Shown here piece after piece: positions 7,509 to 15,802 of a stretch of 50,917 nucleotides of DNA. The DNA comes from Mucilaginibacter sp. GTDB lineage: Bacteria > Bacteroidota > Bacteroidia > Sphingobacteriales > Sphingobacteriaceae. The translations under genes were made by a program, and so were the position numbers. Numbering within the stretch: the first letter of the stretch is position 1; every line of letters starts with the position of its first letter. The notes under the pieces are model-generated. The model had not been told where the DNA came from and ran no database searches. It was given only the letters and a program-made list of their open reading frames with translations. The stretch is taken from the NCBI GenBank assembly GCA_028288125.1, contig JAQBOH010000157.1:1-50917 (forward strand), in the 5' to 3' direction.

Positions 7509-8186
7509 ATGAAAGCTACCTATTACGGACAATCGACATTCGAGATTGAAACCGGCGGAAAAAAGTTATTATTTGACCCTTTTATTTCGCCAAACCCCAT
7601 GGCTAAGGCCATTGACATCAACAGTTTAAAGCCTGATTATATCCTTATATCACACGGCCACGGCGACCATGTTGCCGATTTGCTGGCCATTCAAAAAAAT
7701 AGTGGCGCAGTGATCATCTGCATTGCCGAGATCGCAGGCTGGCTTGGCAACCAGGGAGTAGAAAATGCGCATGGCATGAATATTGGCGGCGGATTTGATT
7801 TTGACTTTGGCCGCGTAAAAATGGTGAACGCCATACATTCGAGCACTATGCCTGACGGCTCACCTGGTGGCAACCCTGCAGGTTTTTTAATTAAAGCGGA
7901 AGGAAAAAGCATTTATTATGCAGGTGACACCGCCCTTACGTACGATATGAAGCTGCTGGCCGAAGAAAAGCTGGATTGGGCTTTTTTACCTATTGGGGAT
8001 AACTACACGATGGGCGCCGACGATGCCGTTAAAGCCTGTGATTTTATCAACTGCAAAAATGTGATCGGTATGCATTACGATACTTTTCCGGTAATAAAGA
8101 TCGATAAAGCCGAGGTAAAACAAAAATTTTTAATGGCGCAGCTCAATTTGAAGCTGCCGGAAATTGGCGAAGCTATTGCACTTTAA
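7509..8186 (+). CDS. Metal-dependent hydrolase, metallo-beta-lactamase fold (UPF0173 type)
   Basis: The protein starts MKATYYGQSTFEIETGGKKLLFDPF and has the HxHxDH zinc motif as HGHGDHVADLL (residues 49-54). Later metal-site segments are NAIHSSTMPDG, YYAGDTALTYD and GMHYDTFPVI. This matches the UPF0173/YtkL-like hydrolases of about 226 residues. The natural substrate is not known. The ORF track begins at 7413, but its first 32 residues translate the repeat element; the ATG at 7509 gives the family N-terminus. A strong terminator follows at 8242. Confidence 0.92.
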   Translation: MKATYYGQSTFEIETGGKKLLFDPFISPNPMAKAIDINSLKPDYILISHGHGDHVADLLAIQKNSGAVIICIAEIAGWLGNQGVENAHGMNIGGGFDFDFGRVKMVNAIHSSTMPDGSPGGNPAGFLIKAEGKSIYYAGDTALTYDMKLLAEEKLDWAFLPIGDNYTMGADDAVKACDFINCKNVIGMHYDTFPVIKIDKAEVKQKFLMAQLNLKLPEIGEAIAL

Positions 8187-8241
8187 GTCCGCCGGTATAA
8201 CCGGGGCCACTGAAAAAGCGTCACTTTAATGATGGACATTT

Positions 8242-8285
8242 AAAGCGATTAAGTAAAAGATAATTTTTTACTTGATCGCTTTTTT
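8242..8285 (+). terminator. Intrinsic terminator after the MBL-fold hydrolase
   Basis: AAAGCGATTAAGTAAAA pairs with TTTTACTTGATCGCTTT (17 bp, one T-G wobble) and runs into a T tract. It is a strong rho-independent terminator for the gene ending at 8186. Confidence 0.9.
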
Positions 8286-8469
8286 ATTATCCATGTTTTG
8301 TGAGGATTCCTGGAAAGCTTGCTTTGCTAAAGTGGCAAGTGCAGACATTTTAGTCTGTTTTTGTTCAATTTTACAGACTTATGAGGTTAATTGATGAACA
8401 TCTCCAGGTTAACAGTAAAAATTGCCAACATTCCAGCATCTGCGTATTGCAATCCCATAAGATGCCGTT

Positions 8470-8754
8470 TGCCCATAGCCATAACATTTTTTAACTCGCT
8501 GTTTTTATAGATCGTTTTCATAACAAATATTTGAACATGCGTATGGGGCTTTCTGCTGTATGTCCATTATTAGGGACAATATTGTCCACTAGTTCGTTAT
8601 AAATAAAAATAAAATCTATCAGTTTATTGATCTTGCGAAGGAGATTGTCTTTGGGAATGATGAGATCCAAATCATCCCGAAAACGCACTGAGTTGGATTT
8701 GTTATTGTTGTGCCAACATCTTGAAAGACCTGCTAATAACCCTTCAAAATGCAA
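8470..8754 (-). pseudogene. Remnant of IS1182-type transposase N-terminal domain
   Basis: The minus-strand ORF 8518-8754 contains IIPKDNLLRKINKLIDFIFIYNELVDN and SPIRMFKYLL. This matches the N-terminal domain (DUF772) of IS1182-like transposases, where VPKDHLLRKI, IDF.FIYD and DP.xMFKYLLLK are expected. After MFKYLL the frame hits TGA, but the +1 frame continues with KTIY, as if one base were lost. The catalytic domain is absent and no terminal inverted repeats were recognised. It is an inactive relic. The first about 20 residues do not resemble the family, so the true 5' end is unclear. Confidence 0.65.
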
Positions 8755-8792
8755 AAAAGGAGCAGAAAAGCTATACCTTCTACTCCTTTTTT
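8753..8792. terminator. Hairpin with A and T flanks
   Basis: AAAAAAGGAGCAGAA (8753-8767) faces TTCTACTCCTTTTTT (8778-8792) across a 10-base loop, with one mismatch. It could terminate transcription from either side. No intact gene ends just upstream, so its current client is unclear. Confidence 0.55.
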
Positions 8793-8978
8793 CACCCTTT
8801 AATTCTAAAGGGCTGTTTCAGCGCCCTCTCATTAATGATGCGGCTTTTTTATTGCAACCCGTTAGTTTCTACGCAATTACGCGGTTTTTGTCCGATTAAT
8901 AAATGTATACAAAACGCAATATTATTTCTCTTTGAAAGAAAAATTTCAAATAATTAGGAAATAAAAATTCTTTTATTC

Positions 8979-8986
8979 TATATTTG
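8979..8986 (+). promoter_or_regulatory. Putative -7 box (TATATTTG) for the beta-helix lipoprotein gene
   Basis: TATATTTG fits TAnnTTTG exactly, followed by GTAGC and a roughly 45-base AT-rich leader before the ATG at 9037. No clear TTTG -33 element was seen at the usual distance. Confidence 0.65.
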
Positions 8987-9036
8987 TAGCAACGAAATTA
9001 CCTATTAATTAAAAAACTATTGATTAAACTATTGCT

Positions 9037-10917
9037 ATGAAAAGAAAACTTTTAGCACTACTTAGTGTTGGTGTATTCCTGTGGTGTTCATGTTCTAAAA
9101 ACACCGGTATCATTCCAAACAATCCTGTACTATCAAACAACTTTCATGCCAAAACCTTAGCCACCTACACGGCATCAAGCCCCATTAACTTAAGCGGCCA
9201 GCACGACATTACCATCAGCGGTAAATCCGTCAACGGCGGAACTGTGGCCGCCATCACTTTAAGTAATTGCTATAATGTACACATTACCGGCAACCGTTTA
9301 GGCAACTCATCGAACGTGGGCATTTACTTATATAACTGCTATAATATTACTATAGATAACAATTATATTACAAATGTGAGTTGTGGCGTGTATGTCGATC
9401 ACTCAACCGGTGGCGGTGTAATTATTACCGGCAACCAATTTTTAAATATGCAGGGCCCCGCTCCCCGCGGCCAGTTTGTGCAGTTTAATACTGTTAGCGG
9501 TACCAATAATTCAATTACATACAACAAATGCCAGAATAACTTAGGCCAAAGCAATCCGCAGGAAGGTATTAACCTGTATAAAAGTAATGGTACAGCTTCG
9601 AGTCCGATACAGGTTGTTGGCAACTGGATGCTGGGCGGCGGCCCTGGCGCCGCAACCGGCGGTATACAACTGGGCGACAGCGGCGGCTCGTATGAGATAG
9701 CTTCTGACAATATACTGGTTAACCCGGGCCAAATGGGCATATCTGTTTCGGGCGGCGACCATATCTCGGCCGTTAATAATACCGTATACAGCAAATCCCA
9801 ATATTTTACCAACGTAGGGGTAGTTGTATGGGGCCAGGCGGGCGTCGCGGTTACCAACGCCACAATCAGCGGCAATAAGATAAACTTTAAAAGCTCATCC
9901 GGCGCGCAGAATGATTATTGGCTCGCTTCCGGCGAACATACACCTACGGGCTGGAGCTCAAATACCTGGAACGCGTCTATTGACGCTTCCATCCTGCCTT
10001 CGGTAATTGTTACTGATCCGGCAACAGCAACACCAACTGCGATTACCGCAGCCGCGCCTGCGCCGGCAACTCAGTCAACTACCGCCGCAACAAGCGGTGG
10101 TACCGCACCGGTTAACCTGACTGGGAAAAACGGCGTTACCCTTAGCGGGCTGACCATAAACGGGGGCAGCACATCGTGTATAACCTTAACCAATTGTAAC
10201 GGTGTTTATATTACCGGGTGTACACTTGGCAACACGTCGCAAACTGGCATAGTGCTGAATAATTGCACAAACGTAACTATCGAAAAAAACAATATCAGTA
10301 ATGCAGCGGCAGGGATAGTTGCCAATAATTGTCCGGGCGGCAACATAATGATATACACGAATCAAATGAAGAACATGAGCGGCTCGTTTGTTCAGTTCGT
10401 GAGTGTGAATGGAGGCAATGCCATCAGTTATAATAAGTTTGAAAGCTTTGCAGGCCAAAGCAGCCCGGGTGTAGCAATTGATATAGCCCAAAGTAACGGC
10501 ACTGCAGGCAGCCCGATCACCCTTGACGGCAACTGGATAAGAGGCGGTTCGGGTAGCGGTATCCACCTGGGGGAAAATGGCGGCTCGTACCAGGTTGCCA
10601 AAAACAATATACTGGTTAACCCGGGACAACATGGAATGGCCATTATAGGCGGCGACCATATTTCGCTTACCAATAACAGCATTTATGCCAGTGCGCAGTC
10701 GTTTACCAACGTAGGGTTATACGTTTGGGGACAAGGCGGACATTCTATTACAAATAGTACCGTTAGCGGCAACCAGGTAAACTTTACCAACGCGCAGGGC
10801 GTTCAAAACGGCGTATGGCTGGCCGGCGGCGAATATACACCGGCAGGATGGAATACCAACGTATGGGGGGCTAATATTAATGCTTCTATATTGCCAGCCA
10901 CTGTTGTTTCATTTTAA
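9037..10917 (+). CDS. Beta-helix lipoprotein with internal duplication
   Basis: A 626-residue protein with a lipoprotein signal ending in WCSC. It has two homologous halves of about 270-280 residues, each beginning PINLSG/PVNLTG and ending in SILPxxVV, joined by a Thr/Ala/Pro-rich linker (about residues 326-355). Each half shows repeated short units such as NCYNVHITGNRLGNSS, NCYNITIDNNYITN and GGDHISAVNNTVYS, typical of right-handed parallel beta-helices (PbH1). Such folds are used by polysaccharide lyases and hydrolases and by adhesins. Catalytic residues cannot be assigned, so a carbohydrate-related surface role is only inferred. Own promoter and terminator indicate a single-gene unit. Confidence 0.85.
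   Translation: MKRKLLALLSVGVFLWCSCSKNTGIIPNNPVLSNNFHAKTLATYTASSPINLSGQHDITISGKSVNGGTVAAITLSNCYNVHITGNRLGNSSNVGIYLYNCYNITIDNNYITNVSCGVYVDHSTGGGVIITGNQFLNMQGPAPRGQFVQFNTVSGTNNSITYNKCQNNLGQSNPQEGINLYKSNGTASSPIQVVGNWMLGGGPGAATGGIQLGDSGGSYEIASDNILVNPGQMGISVSGGDHISAVNNTVYSKSQYFTNVGVVVWGQAGVAVTNATISGNKINFKSSSGAQNDYWLASGEHTPTGWSSNTWNASIDASILPSVIVTDPATATPTAITAAAPAPATQSTTAATSGGTAPVNLTGKNGVTLSGLTINGGSTSCITLTNCNGVYITGCTLGNTSQTGIVLNNCTNVTIEKNNISNAAAGIVANNCPGGNIMIYTNQMKNMSGSFVQFVSVNGGNAISYNKFESFAGQSSPGVAIDIAQSNGTAGSPITLDGNWIRGGSGSGIHLGENGGSYQVAKNNILVNPGQHGMAIIGGDHISLTNNSIYASAQSFTNVGLYVWGQGGHSITNSTVSGNQVNFTNAQGVQNGVWLAGGEYTPAGWNTNVWGANINASILPATVVSF
9175..10011 (+). repeat. First copy of the beta-helix tandem duplication
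   Basis: Aligned by eye with 10102-10914; bases 9708-9728 and 10605-10625 (CAATATACTGGTTAACCCGGG) are identical, giving a local period of 897 bases (299 codons). Early in the copies the offset is about 309 codons, so the second copy has lost about ten residues. Confidence 0.8.
10102..10914 (+). repeat. Second copy of the beta-helix tandem duplication
   Basis: Partner of 9175-10011. Shared protein blocks include NILVNPGQ, GGDHIS, FTNVG and TPxGWxxNxW, in the same order. Confidence 0.8.
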
Positions 10918-10942
10918 GCACAGTACAATTTTATAAAAATAG

Positions 10943-10976
10943 AAGGCCAAAGCGTTTATGCGCTTTGGCCTTTTTT
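10943..10976 (+). terminator. Intrinsic terminator after the beta-helix gene
   Basis: AAGGCCAAAGCG pairs perfectly with CGCTTTGGCCTT around a TTTATG loop, followed by a T run. Confidence 0.92.
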
Positions 10977-11065
10977 AATGCGATGTGCTGACTTCATGTA
11001 ATAGTCTGGGGCCATGCAGAGCCTGGCCATTTTACTATAAACAGGCGGATGAAGCAAGTTTATTT

Positions 11066-11165
11066 TACCGACAAGATTTTGTCAGTGTATCTGCTGTATC
11101 ACCTGTATCTGTTGTATCTGCTGTATCTCTCTCAAAAATAGATACACTGACAAATCGGTGTCAGC
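11066..11165. repeat. TGTATCTG-type hairpin repeat element
   Basis: Arms TTTGTCAGTGTATCT (11078-11092) and AGATACACTGACAAA (11140-11154) are perfect 15-bp inverted repeats, extended outward by ACCGA and TCGGT with a small indel. Between them lie five imperfect CTGTATCTG units in tandem. It occupies the gap between two convergent genes. The ORF of the track at 10985-11170 reads through it and is not believed. Confidence 0.8.
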
Positions 11166-11206
11166 GCTGATTTTTTAAGATCCGTTATAAGGTAATTGCT
11201 TTAAAC

Positions 11207-12016
11207 TTATTTTATGCCGTAATGGTCGTTCATCAACTTTTCGAACAAACCGCCGGGCAAAATGTGTTTCAAAGTTGCGGCAATGGTTTGGCCAAAAGCG
11301 CCCACCAGGTACCGATGCGCCGGGCTGGAGGATTCAACGATCTGGCACAGCTTCTTGCCAATTACTTCGGGGTTGGCGCCAACGCTTTCGTCTTTTTCCA
11401 TGCCGGCAACGGCTGAGTTGTATTCTTTCTCGAGCATTTCGTTTTTGATCGGAAATTTAACTTTTTCGCGGTTTTGGGTGAAGTCGGATTTAAAGTCGCC
11501 GGGATTGATCAGCACCACCTTGATGCCGGTATTGCGCAGCTCCATCCGCAGGCTTTGCGAATAACCTTCAATGGCATATTTTGACGCGCTGTACATGCTT
11601 TGATAGGGCAAACCGAATAACCCGGCCAGCGAGCTCATATTGATGATCAAGCCTTGTTTGGCTTCTATCATTTTTGGAATTACTTCGCTGCTTACGCGCA
11701 CCACGCCAAAAAAGTTTACCTCGAATTGCTTTTTAGCACTTTCAACAGGCATAGCATAGGCCGGTCCGGTTACGCCGTTGCCCGCGTTATTCACCAATAC
11801 ATCAATACGGCCTTCGGCTTTTATAATTTTGTCGACGGCTGCCTTTACAGACGCGTCGTCGGTAACATCCATTTCAATCGGGTTAAAGGCTACCGATTTT
11901 ATGCGTTTAATATCTCGCGATGAGCCATAAACGGTATGCCCTTTTGCCTGGAGTGCGGTAGCACAGGCCAAACCTATTCCGGATGAAGCGCCGGTTACAA
12001 GAATTACTTTTTTCAT
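11207..12016 (-). CDS. Short-chain dehydrogenase/reductase (SDR)
   Basis: A 269-residue classical SDR: TGASSGIG cofactor motif at residues 8-15, NNAG at 76-79, catalytic Ser in NMSSL (about 128-129) and YSASK (Tyr142 to Lys146). These proteins are NAD(P)-dependent oxidoreductases of alcohols, sugars, steroids or fatty acyl chains. An Arg after the first strand (GSSRD) suggests NADP preference. The C-terminal part (about 190-269) resembles oxidoreductases acting on lipid-like substrates, but no substrate can be assigned. It has its own TAAATTTG box. Confidence 0.92.
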   Translation of the reverse strand: MKKVILVTGASSGIGLACATALQAKGHTVYGSSRDIKRIKSVAFNPIEMDVTDDASVKAAVDKIIKAEGRIDVLVNNAGNGVTGPAYAMPVESAKKQFEVNFFGVVRVSSEVIPKMIEAKQGLIINMSSLAGLFGLPYQSMYSASKYAIEGYSQSLRMELRNTGIKVVLINPGDFKSDFTQNREKVKFPIKNEMLEKEYNSAVAGMEKDESVGANPEVIGKKLCQIVESSSPAHRYLVGAFGQTIAATLKHILPGGLFEKLMNDHYGIK

Positions 12017-12069
12017 TGCTTAATGGTATTGGTAATGTGATGGTTTAATTAAAGCCGGGCGTAAAAGTG

Positions 12070-12077
12070 CAAATTTA
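12070..12077 (-). promoter_or_regulatory. Putative -7 box (TAAATTTG) for the SDR gene
   Basis: Minus-strand TAAATTTG fits TAnnTTTG and lies about 53 bases upstream of the SDR ATG. Confidence 0.5.
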
Positions 12078-12111
12078 TGCGGATGCAAAGAAATTGTTTT
12101 TTAATATCAGT

Positions 12112-13995
12112 TTACTGGCTATCATCCATCACCCTAACTTTCAAATAGCTTGGATTTGCCGATGACGTATAAATCCTGTGCGTTGCCTTTTGAAAGTCGG
12201 TATCCTTAGCCTTCATTATATCCTGGAACCGCTGTGTATTGCGGTCGATAAGCGGGAACCAGGTACTTTGTACCTGTACCATAATGCGATGGCCCTTTTT
12301 AAAGGTATGCAATACGTCCTGCAGCTCAAAGTTTACGGGGGTTATCTTACCGGGCACGAACGGCTCCGGCTTATCAAAGCCATTGCGGAATTTACCGCGC
12401 ATGGCCTCGCTGCGCACCATCTGCTCATAATGCGACATGTAGATATCCTTGCCTGTCCACTGGTTATTTTTAGCCGAATCGGGGTATACGTCAATAATTT
12501 TTACTATCCAATCGGCGTCGGTGCCGGTGGTTGACACTTTAAGATTGGCCCAGATGTTCCCCGCAAGGGTGATATCCTTATCAAGTAAACCGGTTTGATA
12601 AGTGAGCACATCGGGCCTGCGGGCGGCAAAACGCTGGTCTCCGATCATATATTCACGTTTCATATCCAGGTCAATGGCATTGATAAATGGCACGGGTTTG
12701 TTTGGATCAGATATGAACTCATCGAAACCGTTGTTAATAGTTTTTGATTCATCGAACGATAGCTTGCCGCCAGGGAGGAAATAAAGGTTTTTTTCAACGG
12801 CTTCCTTTGGCGGCCAAATATTATAGTTTTTCCAGCGGTTAACGCCGGTTTCAAAGGCCGATACCTTCGGCAGGTTCGTATCCGTCCCTTTCAGGTAGTG
12901 ACTGAAAAAGGCGAATTCGATTTTCTCGCGGTAAAAGGGCCCGGTAGGCCCGCCAAAGTCAATATCGCCCAAATGGTCGCCGGGGCCGCGCGCCCAGCCG
13001 CCGTGTACCCAGGGGCCCATCGTAAAATAAACAGGTGTAGAAGGATTATTTTTTACCAAAGTTTTATAAGTATTTATAGCGCCGTATAGATCTTCGGCAT
13101 CATACCACCCGCCGGTAACCAGTACGGCAGTTTTAATATCGTGCAGGTGATATAAAACATTGCGGTCTTTCCAGTGCTGATCGTAGTTGGGATGGTTTAG
13201 CATTTCGTTCCATAGGCGTATAGTATCCTTATAATATTTATCATTTGAGTTTTTTAACGGGCCCATTTTGAGGTAAAATTCATAACCATCCTGCGTGCCA
13301 TAATCAAGGCGCGAACCGCCGCGCTGTGTGGGCTTATCATCCTGCCGGTTGGTAAAGCCCGGGTAAAAGCCAAAGTTGGCAGCCAGCATGAAAGCGCCGT
13401 TGTGAAAAGCGTCGTCGCGGTACAAGTCGGCCATTGGCGCCTGCGGCGATGCCGCAACCAATGCCGGATGCCGGCTAAGCAGCGATGCAGTTGTAAAAAA
13501 ACCGGGATAGGATATACCCCATACGCCAACTTTACCCGAGTTATTGGGTATGTTTTTTATGAGCCAGTCGATAGTATCATAAGTATCGGTCCCTTCATCC
13601 ACATCGTTATTGGTTTTGTGGATTTCTTTTTCGGGCGTCATTTCTTCAAAAATGCCTTCGCTCATCCAGCGGCCCCGCACATCCTGGTAAACAAAAATGT
13701 AACCGTCGTGCAAAAACAACGGCGACGGGCCGAGGCTGGTTCTATATTTATCCGCTCCGTAAGGCGCCACGCTATACGGCGTACGATCTATCATGATCGG
13801 ATATTTCTTCGATTGGTCTTTTGGTACATACACAGACGTAAACAGTTTTTTTCCGTCGCGCATAGGTATCTGGTATTCTAATTTTTGGTAATTATTTTTA
13901 ACATAAACCGCATCGGAGTTATTTGGTGGCGGTTGAGCGGCCAACGTAAAGGCTAAAAGCAAAAAGCTAAAGACAAAAAGTAAAAAGGTTTTCAT
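12112..13995 (-). CDS. CocE/NonD family hydrolase (X-Pro dipeptidyl-peptidase S15 type)
   Basis: A signal peptide (MKTFLLFVFSFLLLAFTLAAQ) precedes an alpha/beta-hydrolase core: MRDGKKLFTSVYVP, DVRGRWMSEGIF, the nucleophile elbow GISYPG (Ser162), and a C-terminal jelly-roll-like domain with DADWIVKIIDVYPD and FKKGHRIMVQVQS. This is the PF02129 plus PF08530 layout of CocE and S15 enzymes, which hydrolyse acyl esters, beta-lactam amides or X-Pro peptides. Length (627 aa) is normal. The substrate is unknown; periplasmic or secreted location is inferred. The signal-peptide DNA is a CTTT-type low-complexity tract. Confidence 0.92.
   Translation of the reverse strand: MKTFLLFVFSFLLLAFTLAAQPPPNNSDAVYVKNNYQKLEYQIPMRDGKKLFTSVYVPKDQSKKYPIMIDRTPYSVAPYGADKYRTSLGPSPLFLHDGYIFVYQDVRGRWMSEGIFEEMTPEKEIHKTNNDVDEGTDTYDTIDWLIKNIPNNSGKVGVWGISYPGFFTTASLLSRHPALVAASPQAPMADLYRDDAFHNGAFMLAANFGFYPGFTNRQDDKPTQRGGSRLDYGTQDGYEFYLKMGPLKNSNDKYYKDTIRLWNEMLNHPNYDQHWKDRNVLYHLHDIKTAVLVTGGWYDAEDLYGAINTYKTLVKNNPSTPVYFTMGPWVHGGWARGPGDHLGDIDFGGPTGPFYREKIEFAFFSHYLKGTDTNLPKVSAFETGVNRWKNYNIWPPKEAVEKNLYFLPGGKLSFDESKTINNGFDEFISDPNKPVPFINAIDLDMKREYMIGDQRFAARRPDVLTYQTGLLDKDITLAGNIWANLKVSTTGTDADWIVKIIDVYPDSAKNNQWTGKDIYMSHYEQMVRSEAMRGKFRNGFDKPEPFVPGKITPVNFELQDVLHTFKKGHRIMVQVQSTWFPLIDRNTQRFQDIMKAKDTDFQKATHRIYTSSANPSYLKVRVMDDSQ
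13937..13992 (-). repeat. CTTT-type low-complexity tract inside signal peptide
   Basis: On the minus strand: CTTTTTACTTTTTGTCTTTAG, then CTTTTTGCTTTTAGCCTTT. It encodes the hydrophobic FLLFVFSFLLLAF core of the CocE-like protein's signal peptide, similar in style to the tract at 3007-3048. Confidence 0.6.
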
Positions 13996-14030
13996 AAAAA
14001 GATCTAGACTTTAAAAATACATAATAAAAT

Positions 14031-14057
14031 AAAAAAGCCCTGGTAAACCAGGACTTT
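14031..14057 (-). terminator. Intrinsic terminator after pgk
   Basis: On the minus strand AAAGTCCTGG-TTTA-CCAGGGCTTT followed by further T residues; ten paired bases with one T-G wobble. It lies just past the pgk stop codon. Confidence 0.9.
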
Positions 14058-14079
14058 CACAAAATCGTTACGTGAAATG

Positions 14080-15270
14080 CTATTCGTTTATTGCCTTTAC
14101 ACCGGGCAATTCTTTACCTTCCATATATTCGAGCAAGGCACCGCCACCTGTAGAAACATAACTTACGTCGGCTGTAAAATGAAATTTAGCAACTGCTGCA
14201 GCGGAATCGCCGCCGCCTATTAAAGAGAATGCCCCTTTTTCAGTAGCTTTCACTACCGCTTCGGCAATAGCTTTCGTGCCTTCTTCAAATTTTTCCATTT
14301 CAAATACGCCCATTGGGCCATTCCATAAAATGGTTTTCGACGTTTCTATTACCCTGGTAAATTCGGCTATCGAATCAGGGCCGATATCTAAACCCATCCA
14401 GCCATCCCTGATATTATTGTTCTGCGCTTTATCAATATTGGCATCGTTTGAAAAATTATCAGCTATTATCGAATCCGTTGGCAATAATAAATTCACGTGC
14501 TTCTCTTTCGCCTTTTTTATCAGGCTGTTAGCCAGGTCAAGCTTGTCTTCTTCCACGAGTGACTTCCCGATTTTGCCGCCCTGCGCTTTAGCAAAGGTAT
14601 AGGCCATCCCGCCGCCAATAATAATGGTATTAACTTTATCCAGTAACCGCTCAATCAGTTCGATTTTGTCGGATACTTTGGCCCCGCCCATAATAGCCGT
14701 GAACGGTTTTGCGGGATTATTTAACACCTTTTCGGCATTTTGCAGCTCGGCAGCCATCAAATAGCCAAAATATTTGGCTTTAGGAAAGAACTGAGCTATA
14801 ATGGCTGTGGACGCATGCGCCCGATGCGCAGTGCCAAAAGCGTCATTCACATAAATGTCGCCTAGTTTTGAAAGTTTTTCGGCAAACTCCTTATCTCCTT
14901 TTTCTTCTTCTTTGTAAAAACGCAAATTTTCCAACAAAAGCACTTCACCTTTCCCCAAATCTCTGGCTTTTTTTACCGCTTCGGGGCCAATGCAATCATC
15001 AGCAAATTCAACCTGCTGACCAAGCAGATCTGCCAGGTGCGGTACCACATGTTTCAAAGAGTACTTTTCTTCGGGACCGCCTTTTGGCCGGCCCAGATGC
15101 GACATCAAGATGACGGAACCACCGTCCTTCAATATTTTATTGATGGTTGGCAAAGCGGCCGTCATACGGTTATCGTCGGTAATATTATAGTCCTTATCTA
15201 ACGGTACATTAAAGTCAACCCGGATAAGGGCTTTTTTTCCGGCAAAACTAATTTGATCTATTGTTTTCAT
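14080..15270 (-). CDS. pgk: Phosphoglycerate kinase
   Basis: A 396-residue kinase interconverting 1,3-bisphosphoglycerate plus ADP and 3-phosphoglycerate plus ATP in glycolysis. Visible are RVDFNVPL near the N-terminus, [25 protein letters not shown], the substrate-binding [18 protein letters not shown], and the C-terminal nucleotide-binding GPMGVFE and GGGDSAAAV. Complete and of normal length. It is on the same strand as gapdh but separated by a GNAT gene and a roughly 100-base AT-rich spacer, so it probably has its own promoter; a strong terminator follows. Confidence 0.98.
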   Translation of the reverse strand: MKTIDQISFAGKKALIRVDFNVPLDKDYNITDDNRMTAALPTINKILKDGGSVILMSHLGRPKGGPEEKYSLKHVVPHLADLLGQQVEFADDCIGPEAVKKARDLGKGEVLLLENLRFYKEEEKGDKEFAEKLSKLGDIYVNDAFGTAHRAHASTAIIAQFFPKAKYFGYLMAAELQNAEKVLNNPAKPFTAIMGGAKVSDKIELIERLLDKVNTIIIGGGMAYTFAKAQGGKIGKSLVEEDKLDLANSLIKKAKEKHVNLLLPTDSIIADNFSNDANIDKAQNNNIRDGWMGLDIGPDSIAEFTRVIETSKTILWNGPMGVFEMEKFEEGTKAIAEAVVKATEKGAFSLIGGGDSAAAVAKFHFTADVSYVSTGGGALLEYMEGKELPGVKAINE

Positions 15271-15367
15271 AATTTCAGATGCGGGTAATCGAGGAGGGCC
15301 AAATTCAGCAATTAATTTTTAATTTGGAACGTAAATATAAAAAAGGTGTTTGCTGGGGGCTAAAATA

Positions 15368-15802
15368 TTACGATATCTTAATGTACAATACATAATGCGG
15401 CCCTATTCCCCGAACCTCAAATTCAGGTGATATCTGTTCAAAGCCCATATTTAAATAAAACTGAAGGGCCGTTTTGCGTGCATTGCACCACAAGTAATTT
15501 ACCTTTTGACCCCTGATGTAAACTATAGCAAAATTGAGCAGTTGATTGCCTAAACCGCGACCCCTGTATTCTTCTATAGTCGCCATTCCACGTAACTGCA
15601 AGCCTTCACCGGTATAAACGCCGTAATTTTGCGGATGAAATGATGCGATAGAAACCAATTCGCCCCGTAAATATAATCCTAAATGAAAAGCTCCCGGCAA
15701 TTTGTCGGTTGGAAACCTGCATTCATCCAGCGTTAGCTTGCCCGGTCTTAATACTTCCTTGCGAATAGGTAATACCTCTTCAGTATCGATAAATTTGATC
15801 AT
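15368..15802 (-). CDS. GNAT family N-acetyltransferase
   Basis: A 144-residue protein with LYLRGELVSIASFHPQ, LQLRGMATIEEYRGRGLGNQLLNFAIVYI (acetyl-CoA-binding R/Q-x-x-G-x-G/A motif, RGRGLG) and a C-terminal ALQFYLNMGFEQISPEFEVRGIGPHYVLYI. This is the standard GNAT fold of small-molecule acetyltransferases; the substrate is unknown. Its ATG overlaps the gapdh stop codon (ATGA), so it is translationally coupled to gapdh. Confidence 0.9.
   Translation of the reverse strand: MIKFIDTEEVLPIRKEVLRPGKLTLDECRFPTDKLPGAFHLGLYLRGELVSIASFHPQNYGVYTGEGLQLRGMATIEEYRGRGLGNQLLNFAIVYIRGQKVNYLWCNARKTALQFYLNMGFEQISPEFEVRGIGPHYVLYIKIS

Larger units (their letters stand above)
8187..9036. other. 850-bp gap: terminators, transposase remnant, promoter
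   Basis: No intact gene was found. The stretch holds a strong intrinsic terminator (8242-8285), a weaker CAGAC/GTCTG hairpin near 8344-8360, a decayed IS1182-type transposase fragment on the minus strand, a second T-flanked hairpin (8753-8792) and the promoter of the beta-helix gene. Confidence 0.7.

Noticed and set aside
8393-8521. Small minus-strand ORF of 43 codons starting MKTIYKNSEL.
   Set aside because: Its first residues fit a frameshifted continuation of the transposase relic; no sign of an independent gene.
9399-10682. Several 84-158-residue minus-strand ORFs opposite the beta-helix gene.
   Set aside because: They are mirror frames of a repetitive, stop-poor coding region; no start context or family features.
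10985-11170. 61-residue plus-strand ORF.
   Set aside because: It translates a tandem repeat and hairpin arms, with no coding character.
13402-13881. 159-residue plus-strand ORF within the CocE-like gene.
   Set aside because: It lies entirely opposite a well-supported gene and has no recognisable features.
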